Positions 1-9,215 of a stretch of 47,009 bases of DNA are shown here, piece after piece. The position numbers and the translations under genes were made by a program. Below the pieces are notes generated by a model. It ran no database searches and was not told where the DNA came from. It saw only the letters and a list, made by a program, of their open reading frames with translations. How positions within the stretch are numbered: position 1 is the stretch's first letter; each line of letters starts with the position of its first letter. Source of the stretch: Pseudomonas marginalis (GTDB taxonomy: Bacteria; Pseudomonadota; Gammaproteobacteria; Pseudomonadales; Pseudomonadaceae); assembly GCF_001645105.1 (NCBI RefSeq), contig NZ_LKEG01000040.1, positions 1-47,009 on the forward strand. Reading direction: 5' to 3'.

Positions 1-65
1 ACACCTCAGATTTGAGCGCTATCATAGCGCCCGATTGAAGTGTCCAAAATCATTAGGCCAGTTCA
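1..65 (-). mobile_element. End of an IS element (IS3-like), reading leftwards out of the window
   Basis: These 65 bases are the exact reverse complement of 46927-46991 at the other end of the window. The element terminus is probably at 65 (outer bases tgaactggcc when read from the other strand). It contains a tight palindrome, gcgctat-c-atagcgc, at about 18-32. In the right-hand copy an ORF beginning M-R-K-S starts 71 bases inside the terminus, which resembles the OrfA start of IS3-family elements; that assignment is inference because the transposase body is outside the window. The element interrupts a REP repeat, whose sequence resumes at 66. Confidence 0.6.
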
Positions 66-119
66 AGCCCCCTCCCACATTTTGAATGTATTCACAGATC
101 AACGTGTGGAAGGGGGCTT
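66..119. repeat. REP inverted pair, cut by the IS on its left
   Basis: The arms agccccctcccacat (from 66) and gtgtggaagggggct (to about 118) are inverted copies of the common Pseudomonas fluorescens-group REP. The left arm lacks the usual flanking bases because the IS end lies directly against it. The right arm continues across a later insertion (see the element at 124-305) and resumes at 306. There is no gene in 66-329. Confidence 0.75.
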
Positions 120-123
120 GCCC

Positions 124-305
124 TAATGCCCGTCAGTTAAGGGTGAGCACCGTACCTGTGGCGAGGGAGCTTGCTCCCGCTGAGTCGCGAAGCGGCCCCA
201 GCTCTTTGTTTCAAAAGACTGGGACTGCTGCGCAGTCCAGCGGGAGCAAGCTCCCTCGCCACAGGTTACTGTTCGCTCTTGCTGCTTCTTAACTGACTGG
301 CATTA
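124..305. mobile_element. MITE-like element inserted in a REP, with 10-bp target duplication
   Basis: The ends taatgcccgtcagttaag (124-141) and cttaactgactggcatta (288-305) are inverted repeats with one mismatch in 18. The 10-mer gggcttgccc is present directly on both sides (114-123 and 306-315), as expected for a target-site duplication. Removing the 182-bp element and one copy restores an uninterrupted REP core, ggggcttgcccccgatagcgg. The interior codes for nothing convincing. It carries a perfect long hairpin made of another REP type: acctgtggcgagggagc at 154 and its complement ending at 266. A non-autonomous derivative of an IS4-like transposon with 9-12 bp duplications is one possibility; the parent is not in the window. 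Confidence 0.75.
154..266. repeat. REP pair forming a long hairpin inside the MITE
   Basis: Arms 154-182 and 238-266 are perfect 29-bp inverted complements around a 55-base loop. The arm contains gcgagggagcttgctcccgc, itself palindromic, which is a widespread REP class in this group of Pseudomonas. It lies entirely within the 124-305 element and was therefore carried by it. Confidence 0.75.
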
Positions 306-329
306 GGGCTTGCCCCCGATAGCGGTCTG

Positions 330-1121
330 TCAGACAAACTGGAAAGTATCGGCATCCAGGTTCGCCGGAAACCGCGTGCGATACGCCGCCAATTCCGCCG
401 CATCCAGGTTCACCTGGAACACCCCATCCGCCTCCCCCGCACTCAGCAAGGTCTCACCCTGGAAGTCCAACACCTGACTGTCCCCGGTGTAGGCAAACCC
501 CTTCCCGTCCGTCCCCACCCGATTCACCGCCGCCACGTAGCACAGGTTCTCGATGGCCCGCGCCGGCAGCAGGCGGTTCCAGTGCGAGCGCCGCGCTCCG
601 GGCCAGTTGGCGGTGTACAGCAGCAAGTCAGTGTCCTGGGCATCGCGGCTCCACACCGGGAAACGCAGGTCGTAGCAAATCAACGGCCGAATGCGCCAGC
701 CCTTCAATTCGAACTGCACCTGGCGCTCGCCGGGGGTGTAATGGTCGTGCTCGCCGGCCATGCGGAACAGGTGGCGCTTGTCGTAATGCAGCACCTCGCC
801 ATCCGGCCGCGCCCACAGCAGGCGGTTGCGGTGGCTGCCGTCGGCGGCCTGGATTATCACACTGCCGGTGATGACCGCGTTGTACTTGGCTGCTTGGGCT
901 TTTAACCAGCGATGGGTCGGACCGTTTTCAGGCTCGGCGAGGGCCTCGGATTCCATGGAAAAACCGGTGGTGAACATCTCTGGCAGCACGATCAGGTCAG
1001 CGCCTTTGGCTTGCTCCAGCAACAATTCGAAGTGCTCAAGGTTAGCCTGGCGGTCGTGCCAGGCCAGAGTGGTCTGGACCAGGGCGATGTTCAGGTTCGG
1101 CAACGCATTCAGATCACGCAT
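330..1121 (-). CDS. Omega-amidase of the nitrilase superfamily (YafV-like)
   Basis: A 263-residue carbon-nitrogen hydrolase. The catalytic triad is visible: Glu48 in LPEMFTTGF, Lys115 in YDKRHLF and Cys149 in PLICYDLRFP. Proteins of this branch (E. coli YafV, mammalian Nit2) hydrolyse 2-oxoglutaramate or 2-oxosuccinamate to the dicarboxylate and ammonia. The start at MRDLNALPN is preferred because it overlaps the stop of the upstream aminotransferase gene by 13 bases, which implies translational coupling. The aminotransferase next door would supply the alpha-keto-acid amide, so the pair probably works as a glutamine-transaminase/omega-amidase route tied to methionine salvage. The function is inferred from family and context. 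Confidence 0.88.
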   Translation of the reverse strand: MRDLNALPNLNIALVQTTLAWHDRQANLEHFELLLEQAKGADLIVLPEMFTTGFSMESEALAEPENGPTHRWLKAQAAKYNAVITGSVIIQAADGSHRNRLLWARPDGEVLHYDKRHLFRMAGEHDHYTPGERQVQFELKGWRIRPLICYDLRFPVWSRDAQDTDLLLYTANWPGARRSHWNRLLPARAIENLCYVAAVNRVGTDGKGFAYTGDSQVLDFQGETLLSAGEADGVFQVNLDAAELAAYRTRFPANLDADTFQFV

Positions 1122-2257
1122 AGTTTTTCGGCTGCTTGTTGCAGCGTTTCCTCGCGTTTGGCAAAGCACAGACGCACCAGACGCTGGCCTTGGGGTGGGT
1201 TCTGGTAGAACACCGAGACCGGGATGGTGGCCACGCCGTGTTCACGTGTCATCCACAGCGACATGGCGACGTCGTCCAAGTCCGGACGGATCTGTGAGTA
1301 ATCCACCAGTTGGAAGTAGGTGCCGGTGACGCGGGTAAAGCTGAAACGCGATGGCGCCAGCAAGTCGCAGAACAGGTCGCGCTTGGCTTGGTAAAAAGCC
1401 GGCAGCTCCTCGACATGCTCCGGATGTGCGGCCATGAAGTCGGCCAACGCGTACTGCAACGGGGTGACGCCGCAAAAGTTGACGTATTGGTGCACCTTAC
1501 GCAGTTCGGCTGTCAGGGCCGGTGGCGCGACGACGTAGCCGGTTTTCCAGCCGGTGACGTGGTAGGTCTTGCCGAAGGAACTGACCACGAAGGCACGCTG
1601 ATAAAGCTCCTCGTGGGCCAGTACGCTGACGTGGGGCACGCCGTCGAATACCAAGTGCTCGTAAACCTCGTCGCTGACCAGGTAGATATCGCGCTCGCGG
1701 ATCAATGCCGCTAACAGATCAAGCTCGGCGCGACTGATCAGCGCGCCAGTGGGGTTGTGCGGTGTGTTGAGGATGATCATGCGCGTACGCGGCGACAGCG
1801 CCGCCTGGATCTTCTCGAAGTCGAGGGCAAAGCCATCCAGGCTCAGTTGCACGTGCACGCAACGGCCACCGGCCAGCTCGACCGAGGGCTCGTAGCTGTC
1901 GTAGCACGGGTCGAACACGATGACCTCATCGCCATGACGAATCACCGCTTGAATTGCGCAGAAGATCGCCTCCGTGGCCCCAGGGGTGATGGTCACTTCA
2001 CTGTCGGCATTGACCGTGGCGCCATAACTGCGGGCGATCTTGGCGGCCACCTGCTGACGCAGCACCGGCAGGCCGGTCATGGGCGCATATTGGTTGTGAC
2101 CGAGGGCGATATGCTTGCCGACCGCGTCCAGCAAACCCTGAGGGCCATTGAAGTCCGGGAAGCCTTGGGACAAGTTGAGCGCACCGATTTCGGCGGCGAG
2201 TTGCGACATCGTGGTGAAAATCGTCGTGCCGACATTCGGCAGCTTGCTGGTGATCAT
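1109..2257 (-). CDS. Class I/II PLP aminotransferase (YbdL-like methionine/glutamine transaminase)
   Basis: A 382-residue fold-type I aminotransferase. The PLP-binding lysine lies in SSFGKTYHVTGWK at about residue 230, and HNPTGALI and LSQGFPDF are typical motifs. This wording of the lysine motif, and the length, fit the YbdL/kynurenine-aminotransferase-like group that uses methionine, glutamine or aromatic amino acids. It is the first gene of a two-gene unit with the nitrilase-family amidase and overlaps it. That pairing supports amino-acid/keto-acid transamination with disposal of the amide product. The substrate cannot be settled from sequence. Confidence 0.88.
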   Translation of the reverse strand: MITSKLPNVGTTIFTTMSQLAAEIGALNLSQGFPDFNGPQGLLDAVGKHIALGHNQYAPMTGLPVLRQQVAAKIARSYGATVNADSEVTITPGATEAIFCAIQAVIRHGDEVIVFDPCYDSYEPSVELAGGRCVHVQLSLDGFALDFEKIQAALSPRTRMIILNTPHNPTGALISRAELDLLAALIRERDIYLVSDEVYEHLVFDGVPHVSVLAHEELYQRAFVVSSFGKTYHVTGWKTGYVVAPPALTAELRKVHQYVNFCGVTPLQYALADFMAAHPEHVEELPAFYQAKRDLFCDLLAPSRFSFTRVTGTYFQLVDYSQIRPDLDDVAMSLWMTREHGVATIPVSVFYQNPPQGQRLVRLCFAKREETLQQAAEKLCVI

Positions 2258-2333
2258 CGGAGGCCCCTGCAGGTGAGCCCCAAGTTTTAAGCTGCCAGCC
2301 GCATCGGGTCAAGGCACAAACCTGCGGGCACAA

Positions 2334-2361
2334 AAAAGGGCTCATCAAGAGCCCTTTTTGC
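2334..2361. terminator. Bidirectional-looking terminator after der
   Basis: The hairpin agggctc-atcaa-gagccct is flanked by A and T runs (aaaaa before, ttttt after) and lies just beyond the der stop on the minus strand and upstream of the aminotransferase gene. Confidence 0.75.
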
Positions 2362-2371
2362 GAGGTCGGAA

Positions 2372-3841
2372 TCAGCGCTTGTCGCGGCGCTTCTTGTCGG
2401 CCTTCTTGTGGTGAGTCATCAAACGACGCTTCTTGTTCACCTGACGGTCCGTCAGTGTGTTCTTGTTGCCTTCGTACGGGTTCTCGCCACCCTTGAACTC
2501 GATACGGATCGGCGTACCGACCAGTTTCAAGACACGGCGGTAGGTGTTTTCCAGGTAACGCACGTAGGACTTCGGCACCTTCTCGATCTGGTTACCGTGG
2601 ATCACGATAATCGGCGGGTTGGCACCGCCCAAGTGGGCGTAACGCAGTTTGATCCGGCGGTTGTTGACCATCGGCGGCGCGTGCTCGCCAACGGCGTCTT
2701 CCAGGATCTGGGTGAGGCGGTTGGTCGGCCAGCGGGTAACCGCGGACTTGAACGAATTCTGCACGGACGCGTAGAGGTTGCCCACGCCGGTACCATGCAG
2801 TGCCGAGATAAAGTGAATATCGGCGAACTCGACAAAGAACAGTCGGCGCTGCAGCTCGATCTTGACGAAATCGCGCTCGCTCGGCGTCATGCCGTCCCAC
2901 TTGTTGATCGCGATGACCAAGGCTCGACCGGCTTCCAGGGCAAAGCCCAGCAGGTTGAGGTCGTGGTCGACCACGCCTTCGCGGGCGTCCATCACGAAGA
3001 TCACCACGTTGGCGTCTTTGATCGCCTGCAGGGTTTTGACCACCGAGAACTTTTCAACTTCCTCGTGGATCTTGCCGCGCTTGCGCACACCGGCGGTGTC
3101 AATCAGCGTGTACTTCTCGTCGTTACGCTCGAACGGGATGTAGATACTGTCGCGGGTGGTGCCGGGTTCGTCGTAGACGATGACCCGGTCTTCACCGAGC
3201 ATGCGGTTGACCAGGGTCGACTTGCCGACGTTAGGGCGACCGATGATGGCGATCTTGATACCGTCTTTTTCACTCGGGCCAGGAATGCGCTTGGCTTCCT
3301 CACCTTCAGCGACGATCTCTTCTTCACCCTCTTCTTCCTCATCGTCATCCTTCGGGAAGGTGCTGAGGGCAATTTCCAGCATCTGGGTGATGCCGCGACC
3401 GTGGGCACCGGCGACCGGGATCGCGTCGCCCAGGCCCATCGGGCTGAATTCGGCACGGGCCTGCTCAGGATCGATGTTGTCGATCTTGTTGGCGACCAGA
3501 TAGGAACGCTTGTTGCGCTTGCGCAGGTGCTCGCCGATCATCTGGTCGGCAGCGGTGTAGCCCGCACGGGCGTCCACCAGGAACAACACGACATCGGCTT
3601 CTTCAATGGCCAGCAGCGACTGCTCGGCCATCTTTTCATCCATGCCATGCTCGTCACCGGAGATACCACCGGTGTCGACAATAATGTAGGAGCGCCCTTG
3701 CCACTTTGCCTCACCGTATTGGCGATCACGGGTCAGACCGGACAAGTCGCCGACGATGGCGTCGCGAGTCCTGGTCAGGCGGTTGAACAAGGTGGACTTG
3801 CCGACGTTAGGTCGGCCCACCAGGGCGATTACGGGAACCAT
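2372..3841 (-). CDS. der: Ribosome-associated GTPase Der (EngA)
   Basis: A 489-residue double-GTPase required for 50S ribosomal subunit maturation. Two P-loops, both GRPNVGKS, lie near residue 9 and residue 200. Each half has its own DTGG/DTAG switch and NKID/NKWD specificity motif, and a KH-like basic C-terminus ends in [11 protein letters not shown]. An acidic stretch ([11 protein letters not shown]) links the two G domains. ATG at 3841 is chosen over a GTG four codons upstream because GGAGAG sits at proper spacing before it and the protein then begins [12 protein letters not shown], as in the family. It follows bamB in the usual hisS-yfgM-bamB-der order. Confidence 0.97.
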   Translation of the reverse strand: MVPVIALVGRPNVGKSTLFNRLTRTRDAIVGDLSGLTRDRQYGEAKWQGRSYIIVDTGGISGDEHGMDEKMAEQSLLAIEEADVVLFLVDARAGYTAADQMIGEHLRKRNKRSYLVANKIDNIDPEQARAEFSPMGLGDAIPVAGAHGRGITQMLEIALSTFPKDDDEEEEGEEEIVAEGEEAKRIPGPSEKDGIKIAIIGRPNVGKSTLVNRMLGEDRVIVYDEPGTTRDSIYIPFERNDEKYTLIDTAGVRKRGKIHEEVEKFSVVKTLQAIKDANVVIFVMDAREGVVDHDLNLLGFALEAGRALVIAINKWDGMTPSERDFVKIELQRRLFFVEFADIHFISALHGTGVGNLYASVQNSFKSAVTRWPTNRLTQILEDAVGEHAPPMVNNRRIKLRYAHLGGANPPIIVIHGNQIEKVPKSYVRYLENTYRRVLKLVGTPIRIEFKGGENPYEGNKNTLTDRQVNKKRRLMTHHKKADKKRRDKR

Positions 3842-3870
3842 GCGGCTCTCCACTTCGTTATTTCAGAAAA

Positions 3871-3897
3871 TACAAAAGCCGCTGCAAGGCAGCGGCT
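3871..3897 (-). terminator. Hairpin between bamB and der
   Basis: Read on the minus strand, agccgctgccttgcagcggct is followed by tttgtatttt, a plausible intrinsic terminator or attenuator downstream of bamB. A second GC-rich stem, gccccgc-cgaa-gcggggc at 3930-3947, lies just upstream of it with no clear U-tract. Confidence 0.55.
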
Positions 3898-3975
3898 GGT
3901 GCTCGGGGCAGCATAATCAAATGCCGCATGCCCCGCCGAAGCGGGGCCGCCTGGGTGTTACCCCAAGCATAGTTC

Positions 3976-5127
3976 TTACTTGATGGTCAGGGCTTCCAGC
4001 TTGCCGCTGTTGCCAAACACATAAAGCATGTTACCCACCACCAGCGGACGGGCACGCAGGCCGTCGCTGTCGATACGCTCGCGACCGACGAAGCGACCGT
4101 CCACCTGGCTCAGCAGGTGCAGGTAGCCTTCGAAGTCACCTACCGCTACATAGCTGGAGAATACTTCCGGTGCCGACAGTTGACGGCGAGCTAGGGAATC
4201 GTTGCTCCACAGTGCAGTGGTGGAACGCTCGTCGACACTTTCAACGGTGCCGGACGCCAGGCTTACGTAGACGCTGCCAAAGCCTTGGGCGACACCGGCG
4301 TAGCTGGAAGCATCACGCTGCCAGTTGACGCGGCCGCTCTGCAGGTCCAGCGCCGCAACACGGCCCTGGTAAGTCGCGACGTAGAGGGTTTCACCGGACA
4401 GCAGCAAGCCGCCGTCGATGTCCACTACGCGGTCCAGCTCGGAACGACCTTGGGGAATGGCCACACGGGTTTCCCAGGCCGGCACGCCGTTCTGGGTATC
4501 CAGGGCGACCACTTTACCGGTCGACAGGCCTGCAACGGCCAGATTATTGGTCACAATCGGACCACTGGTACCGCGCAGCGTCAGTACCGCCGGGGTGCTG
4601 TCGTACAACCAACGCTGTTCGCCAGTGCTGGCGTCGAGGCCGATCACACGGTCATCCTGGGTCTGCACCACGACGATATCGCCGTTGGTGGCAGGCGGTG
4701 CGAGGACTTCACTGGTCACGCGAGCGCGCCATTTCTCTTCACCGGTACTGGAATCCAGGGCCACGACTTCGCCTTTCAGCGTGCCAAGCATGACCATGCC
4801 GTAACCCACGCCTACGGCGCCGGAGACTGGCAATTCGAGGTCTTTCTTCCACTTCACATCGCCGTTCATGCGATCCATGGAGATCACTACGCCGGTGACG
4901 TCAGCGGCCACAATGTTTTCACCGTCGATTGCCGGTACCAACATGTTGTAGGTGTCGCCTTGGCCGTCACCGATGGAGCGGCTCCACTGCTTTTGCAGGA
5001 TCACTTCTTCCTTGAAGCTGGTCAGCTCGGCCGGAGGCAGTTCTTTTTTACTGTTGCTGCTGCAACCCGCGGCCAGAACGGCCAGAGCCAGCAATGCTGC
5101 ATGTTTCCAACGGATCACGTCACGCAT
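3976..5127 (-). CDS. bamB: Outer-membrane assembly lipoprotein BamB
   Basis: A 383-residue beta-propeller lipoprotein of the BAM complex, which inserts beta-barrel proteins into the outer membrane. The N-terminus has a basic start, a hydrophobic core and the lipobox LAAGC (Cys about residue 22), followed by repeated PQQ-like blades (for example LYVATYQGRVAALDLQSGRVNW and GEVVALDSSTGEEKW-type segments). The ATG at 5127 gives the complete signal peptide. The 30-residue upstream extension of the open frame only repeats yfgM in another frame and is excluded. Its start overlaps the yfgM stop by 8 bases. Confidence 0.95.
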   Translation of the reverse strand: MRDVIRWKHAALLALAVLAAGCSSNSKKELPPAELTSFKEEVILQKQWSRSIGDGQGDTYNMLVPAIDGENIVAADVTGVVISMDRMNGDVKWKKDLELPVSGAVGVGYGMVMLGTLKGEVVALDSSTGEEKWRARVTSEVLAPPATNGDIVVVQTQDDRVIGLDASTGEQRWLYDSTPAVLTLRGTSGPIVTNNLAVAGLSTGKVVALDTQNGVPAWETRVAIPQGRSELDRVVDIDGGLLLSGETLYVATYQGRVAALDLQSGRVNWQRDASSYAGVAQGFGSVYVSLASGTVESVDERSTTALWSNDSLARRQLSAPEVFSSYVAVGDFEGYLHLLSQVDGRFVGRERIDSDGLRARPLVVGNMLYVFGNSGKLEALTIK

Positions 5128-5761
5128 CCCCTTTGGCCAAGTCGTCCAGCTTGATTTGTAAGCCACCGACCGCCGCTTCATCAGACAGCGCCGCCTTGGC
5201 TTTTTGGTACGCAGCATTGGCTTCGTCGGTACGACCCAATTGGACCAACAGGTCGCCCTTGAGCTCTTCGCGAGTGGCTACAAATGCCTTGTCAGCATCG
5301 CCGTCGAGCAGTTTGAGTGCTTCGTCAGCCTTGTTCTGTGCCGCCAGTACCTGAGCCAGGCGCTGACGTGCGATTTCACCCAGGGTCGGGTTGGTCGGCT
5401 TGTCGGCGATGGCCTTCAGTTCAGCAGCTGCGTCATCCAGCTTACCGGTGTCGACCGCGACTTTCGCGACGAACAGGCTGCCGTATTGGGCGTAGGTGCT
5501 ACCGCCGAATTCGTTCTTCAGCTTGCCGGCCAGGTCTGCGACCTGCGCAGGATCAGGCTTGCCGTCCGGCGTCAGGGTGGTTTCCAGCAATTGCTGATAG
5601 AGGATCGAGGCGCCTTGGGACTGGTTGGCCTGATACTTGGTCCAGGCTTGCCAGCCGAACACCACCACTAAAGCCAGCAGGCCGCCAGTGACCAGGGGCT
5701 TGCCGTTACGCTGCCACCAGTCCTTGAACTCGGCCAGTTGCTCATCATCAGTACTCGACAC
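5120..5761 (-). CDS. yfgM: YfgM/ancillary SecYEG translocon subunit
   Basis: A 213-residue bitopic inner-membrane protein. A short cytosolic N-terminus (STDDEQLAEFKDWWQRNGKPL) precedes one transmembrane helix at about residues 22-40 (VTGGLLALVVVFGWQAW), and then a periplasmic TPR-like domain. In enterobacteria YfgM associates with SecYEG and PpiD and acts as a periplasmic trafficking factor. It sits between hisS and bamB as in most gammaproteobacteria. Confidence 0.93.
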   Translation of the reverse strand: MSSTDDEQLAEFKDWWQRNGKPLVTGGLLALVVVFGWQAWTKYQANQSQGASILYQQLLETTLTPDGKPDPAQVADLAGKLKNEFGGSTYAQYGSLFVAKVAVDTGKLDDAAAELKAIADKPTNPTLGEIARQRLAQVLAAQNKADEALKLLDGDADKAFVATREELKGDLLVQLGRTDEANAAYQKAKAALSDEAAVGGLQIKLDDLAKGDA

Positions 5762-5802
5762 CCCAATACTCCTTAATCGCTAAATTCGGCTGTTCGACAG
5801 CT

Positions 5803-7092
5803 TCAACCCTGCACGACGCAGGTGGCCAAGTGCGCGGCGAGCGCATCAAAGGCAATGTTCTGTTGCTCGCCCTGGCCACGCAGGGGTTTGAAACCTATCA
5901 CTTGCTGGGCCAGTTCGTCTTCGCCGAGGATCAGTGCATACAGCGCACCGCTCTTGTCGGCCTTCTTGAATTGGCTCTTGAAGCTGCCGGCGCCGGCATT
6001 GATCTGCAGGCGCAGGTTCGGCAGTTGGTCGCGGACTTTTTCGCTCAGGGCCAGGGCCGCCAGTTCGGCCGCCTCGCCAAAGGCGCACAGGTACACGTCC
6101 ACCTGCCGGGAGATCTCTTCCGGGACCTGCTCCAGGGTTTCGAGCAGCAGGATCAGCCGCTCGATGCCCATGGCAAAACCTACGCCCGTGGTCGGCTTGC
6201 CGCCCATCTGCTCGACCAGGCCGTCGTAGCGGCCACCGGCACACACGGTGCCCTGGGCGCCGAGTTTGTCGGTGACCCACTCGAACACGGTCTTGCTGTA
6301 GTAGTCGAGGCCACGCACCAGTTTCGGGTTGATCACGTACGGGATACCAGCCGCATCCAGGCGAGCCTTGAGGCCCTCGAAGTGCGTACGGGATTCGTCG
6401 TCCAGGTAATCAGCCATTTTTGGCGCGTTGACCAGCACAGCCTGGGTGTCGGCGTTCTTGGTATCGAGGACGCGCAACGGGTTGGTCTTCAGACGGCGCT
6501 GGCTGTCCTCGTCCAACTTGTCCAGGTGGGCGGACAGGTACTCAACCAGGGCAACGCGGTAGCGGCCCCGGGATTCGCTGGTGCCCAGGCTGTTGAGTTC
6601 AAGCTTGACCGCGTCGCGGATGCCCAACAGGCCCCACAGGCGCCAGGTCAGCACGATCAGCTCGGCATCGATGTCCGGACCGTCGAGGTTGAACACCTCC
6701 AGGCCGATCTGGTGAAACTGGCGATAACGACCTTTCTGCGGGCGCTCGTGGCGGAACATCGGGCCGATGTACCACAGTTTCTGCGGCTGGCCGCCACCGG
6801 TGAGGCCATGCTCGAGCACGGCGCGCACGCACGCGGCAGTACCTTCCGGACGCAGGGTCAGGGAGTCGCCGTTACGGTCTTCAAAGGTGTACATCTCTTT
6901 TTCGACGATGTCGGTCACTTCACCGATGGAGCGTTTGAACAGCTCGGTGAACTCGACGATCGGCATGCGGATCTGCTTGTAACCGTAGTTATCCAGCAGG
7001 CGCGCGACCGTGCTCTCGAAGTAGCGCCACAGGGGCGTCTGCTCCGGCAGGATGTCGTTCATGCCACGAATGGCTTGCAGAGACTTGCTCAC
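5803..7092 (-). CDS. hisS: Histidyl-tRNA synthetase
   Basis: A 429-residue class II aminoacyl-tRNA synthetase that charges tRNA-His. The N-terminus IRGMNDILP, motif 2 region around [20 protein letters not shown], the histidine-specific segment [15 protein letters not shown] and motif 3 [16 protein letters not shown] are all visible. A C-terminal anticodon-binding domain follows. The length matches the family. It is preceded by ispG with a 21-base gap, suggesting cotranscription. Confidence 0.98.
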   Translation of the reverse strand: MSKSLQAIRGMNDILPEQTPLWRYFESTVARLLDNYGYKQIRMPIVEFTELFKRSIGEVTDIVEKEMYTFEDRNGDSLTLRPEGTAACVRAVLEHGLTGGGQPQKLWYIGPMFRHERPQKGRYRQFHQIGLEVFNLDGPDIDAELIVLTWRLWGLLGIRDAVKLELNSLGTSESRGRYRVALVEYLSAHLDKLDEDSQRRLKTNPLRVLDTKNADTQAVLVNAPKMADYLDDESRTHFEGLKARLDAAGIPYVINPKLVRGLDYYSKTVFEWVTDKLGAQGTVCAGGRYDGLVEQMGGKPTTGVGFAMGIERLILLLETLEQVPEEISRQVDVYLCAFGEAAELAALALSEKVRDQLPNLRLQINAGAGSFKSQFKKADKSGALYALILGEDELAQQVIGFKPLRGQGEQQNIAFDALAAHLATCVVQG

Positions 7093-7113
7093 ATCAAATC
7101 CTTAAATTCGTTC

Positions 7114-8223
7114 TTAGCCGCGCGCGATCAGCGCTGCGTCAGCCGCGACCTTCTGGGCCGCTTTCTCGCGGATCAGCCTTTCGAGCTCATCCACCAGATT
7201 GTCATTCGTCAACTTCTGCGACGGCTTGCCGTCGATGTAAATCAGGTTCGGTGTGCCGCCGGTCAGGCCTACGTGAGCCTCTTTGGCTTCGCCCGGCCCG
7301 TTGACCACGCAACCGATCACTGCAACATCCAACGGCACCAGCAGGTCTTCGAGGCGGACTTCCAGTTCGTTCATGGTTTTCACCACGTCGAAGTTCTGCC
7401 GCGAGCAGCTCGGGCAGGCAATGAAGTTGATGCCACGGGAACGCAAATGCAGGGATTTGAGAATGTCGTAACCGACCTTCACTTCCTCTACCGGGTCTGC
7501 CGCCAGGGAGATGCGGATAGTATCGCCAATCCCTTCGGCGAGCAGCATACCGAGACCCACCGCAGATTTCACTGTGCCTGAGCGTAAACCACCCGCTTCA
7601 GTGATACCCAGGTGCAACGGCTGCACGATTTCCTTGGCCAGCAGGCGGTAGGCTTCTACCGCCATGAACACATCGGAGGCCTTTACGCTGACCTTGAAGT
7701 CCTGGAAATTCAGGCGTTCAAGGTGTTCAACGTGGCGCAATGCCGATTCAACCAGCGCCGCCGGGGTAGGCTCGCCGTATTTCTTTTGCAGGTCTTTTTC
7801 CAGCGAACCGGCGTTGACGCCGATACGGATTGGAATGCCGCGATCACGGGCTGCATCCACCACGGCGCGCACACGGTCTTCGCGACCGATGTTGCCCGGG
7901 TTGATACGCAGGCAGTCCACACCCAGTTCGGCTACGCGCAGAGCGATCTTGTAGTCGAAGTGAATGTCGGCCACCAACGGCACCTTGACCAGTTGCTTGA
8001 TGCGACCGAAGGCTTCGGCAGCGTCCATGTCCGGTACAGACACCCGCACGATGTCTACGCCGGCGGCTTCCAGACGGTTGATCTGGGCGACCGTAGCGGC
8101 GACGTCATTGGTGTCGCTGTTGGTCATGCTCTGTACCGCGATGGGGGCATCGCCACCCACCGGCACCGAGCCGACCCAGATCTTGCGCGATACGCGACGT
8201 TTGATTGGAGATTCGCCGTGCAT
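7114..8223 (-). CDS. ispG: 4-hydroxy-3-methylbut-2-enyl diphosphate synthase (flavodoxin)
   Basis: A 369-residue enzyme of the MEP isoprenoid pathway converting MEcPP to HMBPP. The TIM-barrel half begins [31 protein letters not shown] in character. The [4Fe-4S]-ligand cysteines are in IACPSCSRQ and [11 protein letters not shown] near the C-terminus. Its iron-sulfur cluster depends on the Isc machinery encoded nearby. It lies immediately downstream of rodZ on the same strand. Confidence 0.97.
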   Translation of the reverse strand: MHGESPIKRRVSRKIWVGSVPVGGDAPIAVQSMTNSDTNDVAATVAQINRLEAAGVDIVRVSVPDMDAAEAFGRIKQLVKVPLVADIHFDYKIALRVAELGVDCLRINPGNIGREDRVRAVVDAARDRGIPIRIGVNAGSLEKDLQKKYGEPTPAALVESALRHVEHLERLNFQDFKVSVKASDVFMAVEAYRLLAKEIVQPLHLGITEAGGLRSGTVKSAVGLGMLLAEGIGDTIRISLAADPVEEVKVGYDILKSLHLRSRGINFIACPSCSRQNFDVVKTMNELEVRLEDLLVPLDVAVIGCVVNGPGEAKEAHVGLTGGTPNLIYIDGKPSQKLTNDNLVDELERLIREKAAQKVAADAALIARG

Positions 8224-8225
8224 GA

Positions 8226-9215
8226 CTATTGTCCCAACTTCAGGCGAGCGGTCTCGCCGGTGGTGAACGGCGCCACGTCCACAGGCTGGCCGTTGTAGGC
8301 CACTTGCGCACCACGGGCAAAGCCCAGACGCAGCGTCAAAGGAGGCTTGCCGCCCAGGTCGAGCGTATCTCCCTTACGCTTAAGGCCACTGGCCAGCACT
8401 TTGCCGTTGCCATCGGTGACTTGCGTCCAGCAGTCAGCGACGAAGGTAATCTGCACGCGCCCATCACCGGCGATCAACGCAGGGGTGGTGGGTGGCGAAA
8501 TGGCCGGCGCGCTTGGCGCGGCAGTCGCAGGCGCCTGCACGGGAGCGGCCGGTGTATGCGCTTGGGCAACCGGGGCAGCCGGTGTTTGTGCGGGTGCAGC
8601 CGGGGTCGTAGGGGCGCTGGCGGAAGCGGCTGTTTCCGGCGCTGGCTGCTCGGTAGCAAGCGGCGCTTCAGGTGCGGCCTGACCTTCGACAACCGCCTGG
8701 TCTTCCGGCTCGTCCAGCGGATGAATCTGCGTGGTGCCGTCGGCGCTTTCGACTTCGACGTGCTCCATGGCGTTACTGGTCAGGTCCTTGGTGCGCTGGG
8801 AGGCCTGGTCTTGCCACCAGACAAAGCCACCGCCAATGACCGCGATCAGCAGCAACAGGCTGACAATTCGCAAAATCGTGTGGGAAACCCGTACTGGTTC
8901 TTCAATACGACCCAGGCCATGGACATTACTGCCCTGGGAGTCGGTACCGGTGAACTGGTCGAACTCCTGGACCAGCACGGTCTGGTCAATGCCCAGCAAC
9001 TTGGCGTAGGCGCGGATATAGCCGCGGGCGAAGGTATGCCCAGGCAGCTTATCGAACGCGCCGGCTTCCAGGTTGCCAAGGGACGTGGTGGTCAAATTGA
9101 GCTTGAGGGCCACTTCCGCCAGCGACCAACCATTGCTTTCGCGGGCCTGACGCAAGGTGTCGCCTGGGTTTACGCGATTAGCTGCTACAACTTCCGGGTG
9201 CGCCGCTTTCATCAT
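8226..9215 (-). CDS. rodZ: Cytoskeletal/cell-shape protein RodZ
   Basis: A 329-residue bitopic protein that links MreB to the cell-wall elongation machinery. It has an N-terminal Xre-type helix-turn-helix ([16 protein letters not shown]... and [20 protein letters not shown]), a transmembrane helix near residues 112-132 ([17 protein letters not shown]), a long Pro/Ala/Thr-rich periplasmic linker of variable repeats, and a C-terminal domain with [15 protein letters not shown] typical of RodZ. The start ATG overlaps the pilF stop by four bases. Some databases call this family a cytoskeletal HTH protein or DUF4115 protein. Confidence 0.94.
   Translation of the reverse strand: MMKAAHPEVVAANRVNPGDTLRQARESNGWSLAEVALKLNLTTTSLGNLEAGAFDKLPGHTFARGYIRAYAKLLGIDQTVLVQEFDQFTGTDSQGSNVHGLGRIEEPVRVSHTILRIVSLLLLIAVIGGGFVWWQDQASQRTKDLTSNAMEHVEVESADGTTQIHPLDEPEDQAVVEGQAAPEAPLATEQPAPETAASASAPTTPAAPAQTPAAPVAQAHTPAAPVQAPATAAPSAPAISPPTTPALIAGDGRVQITFVADCWTQVTDGNGKVLASGLKRKGDTLDLGGKPPLTLRLGFARGAQVAYNGQPVDVAPFTTGETARLKLGQ

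Noticed and set aside
86..292. 68-codon open frame
   Set aside because: It runs through REP arms and the MITE with no ribosome-binding site; its peptide merely translates palindromic repeats.
5830..7581. 583-codon open frame on the plus strand
   Set aside because: It lies antisense to hisS and ispG, has no ribosome-binding site and arises from high GC content in the third codon position of the real genes.
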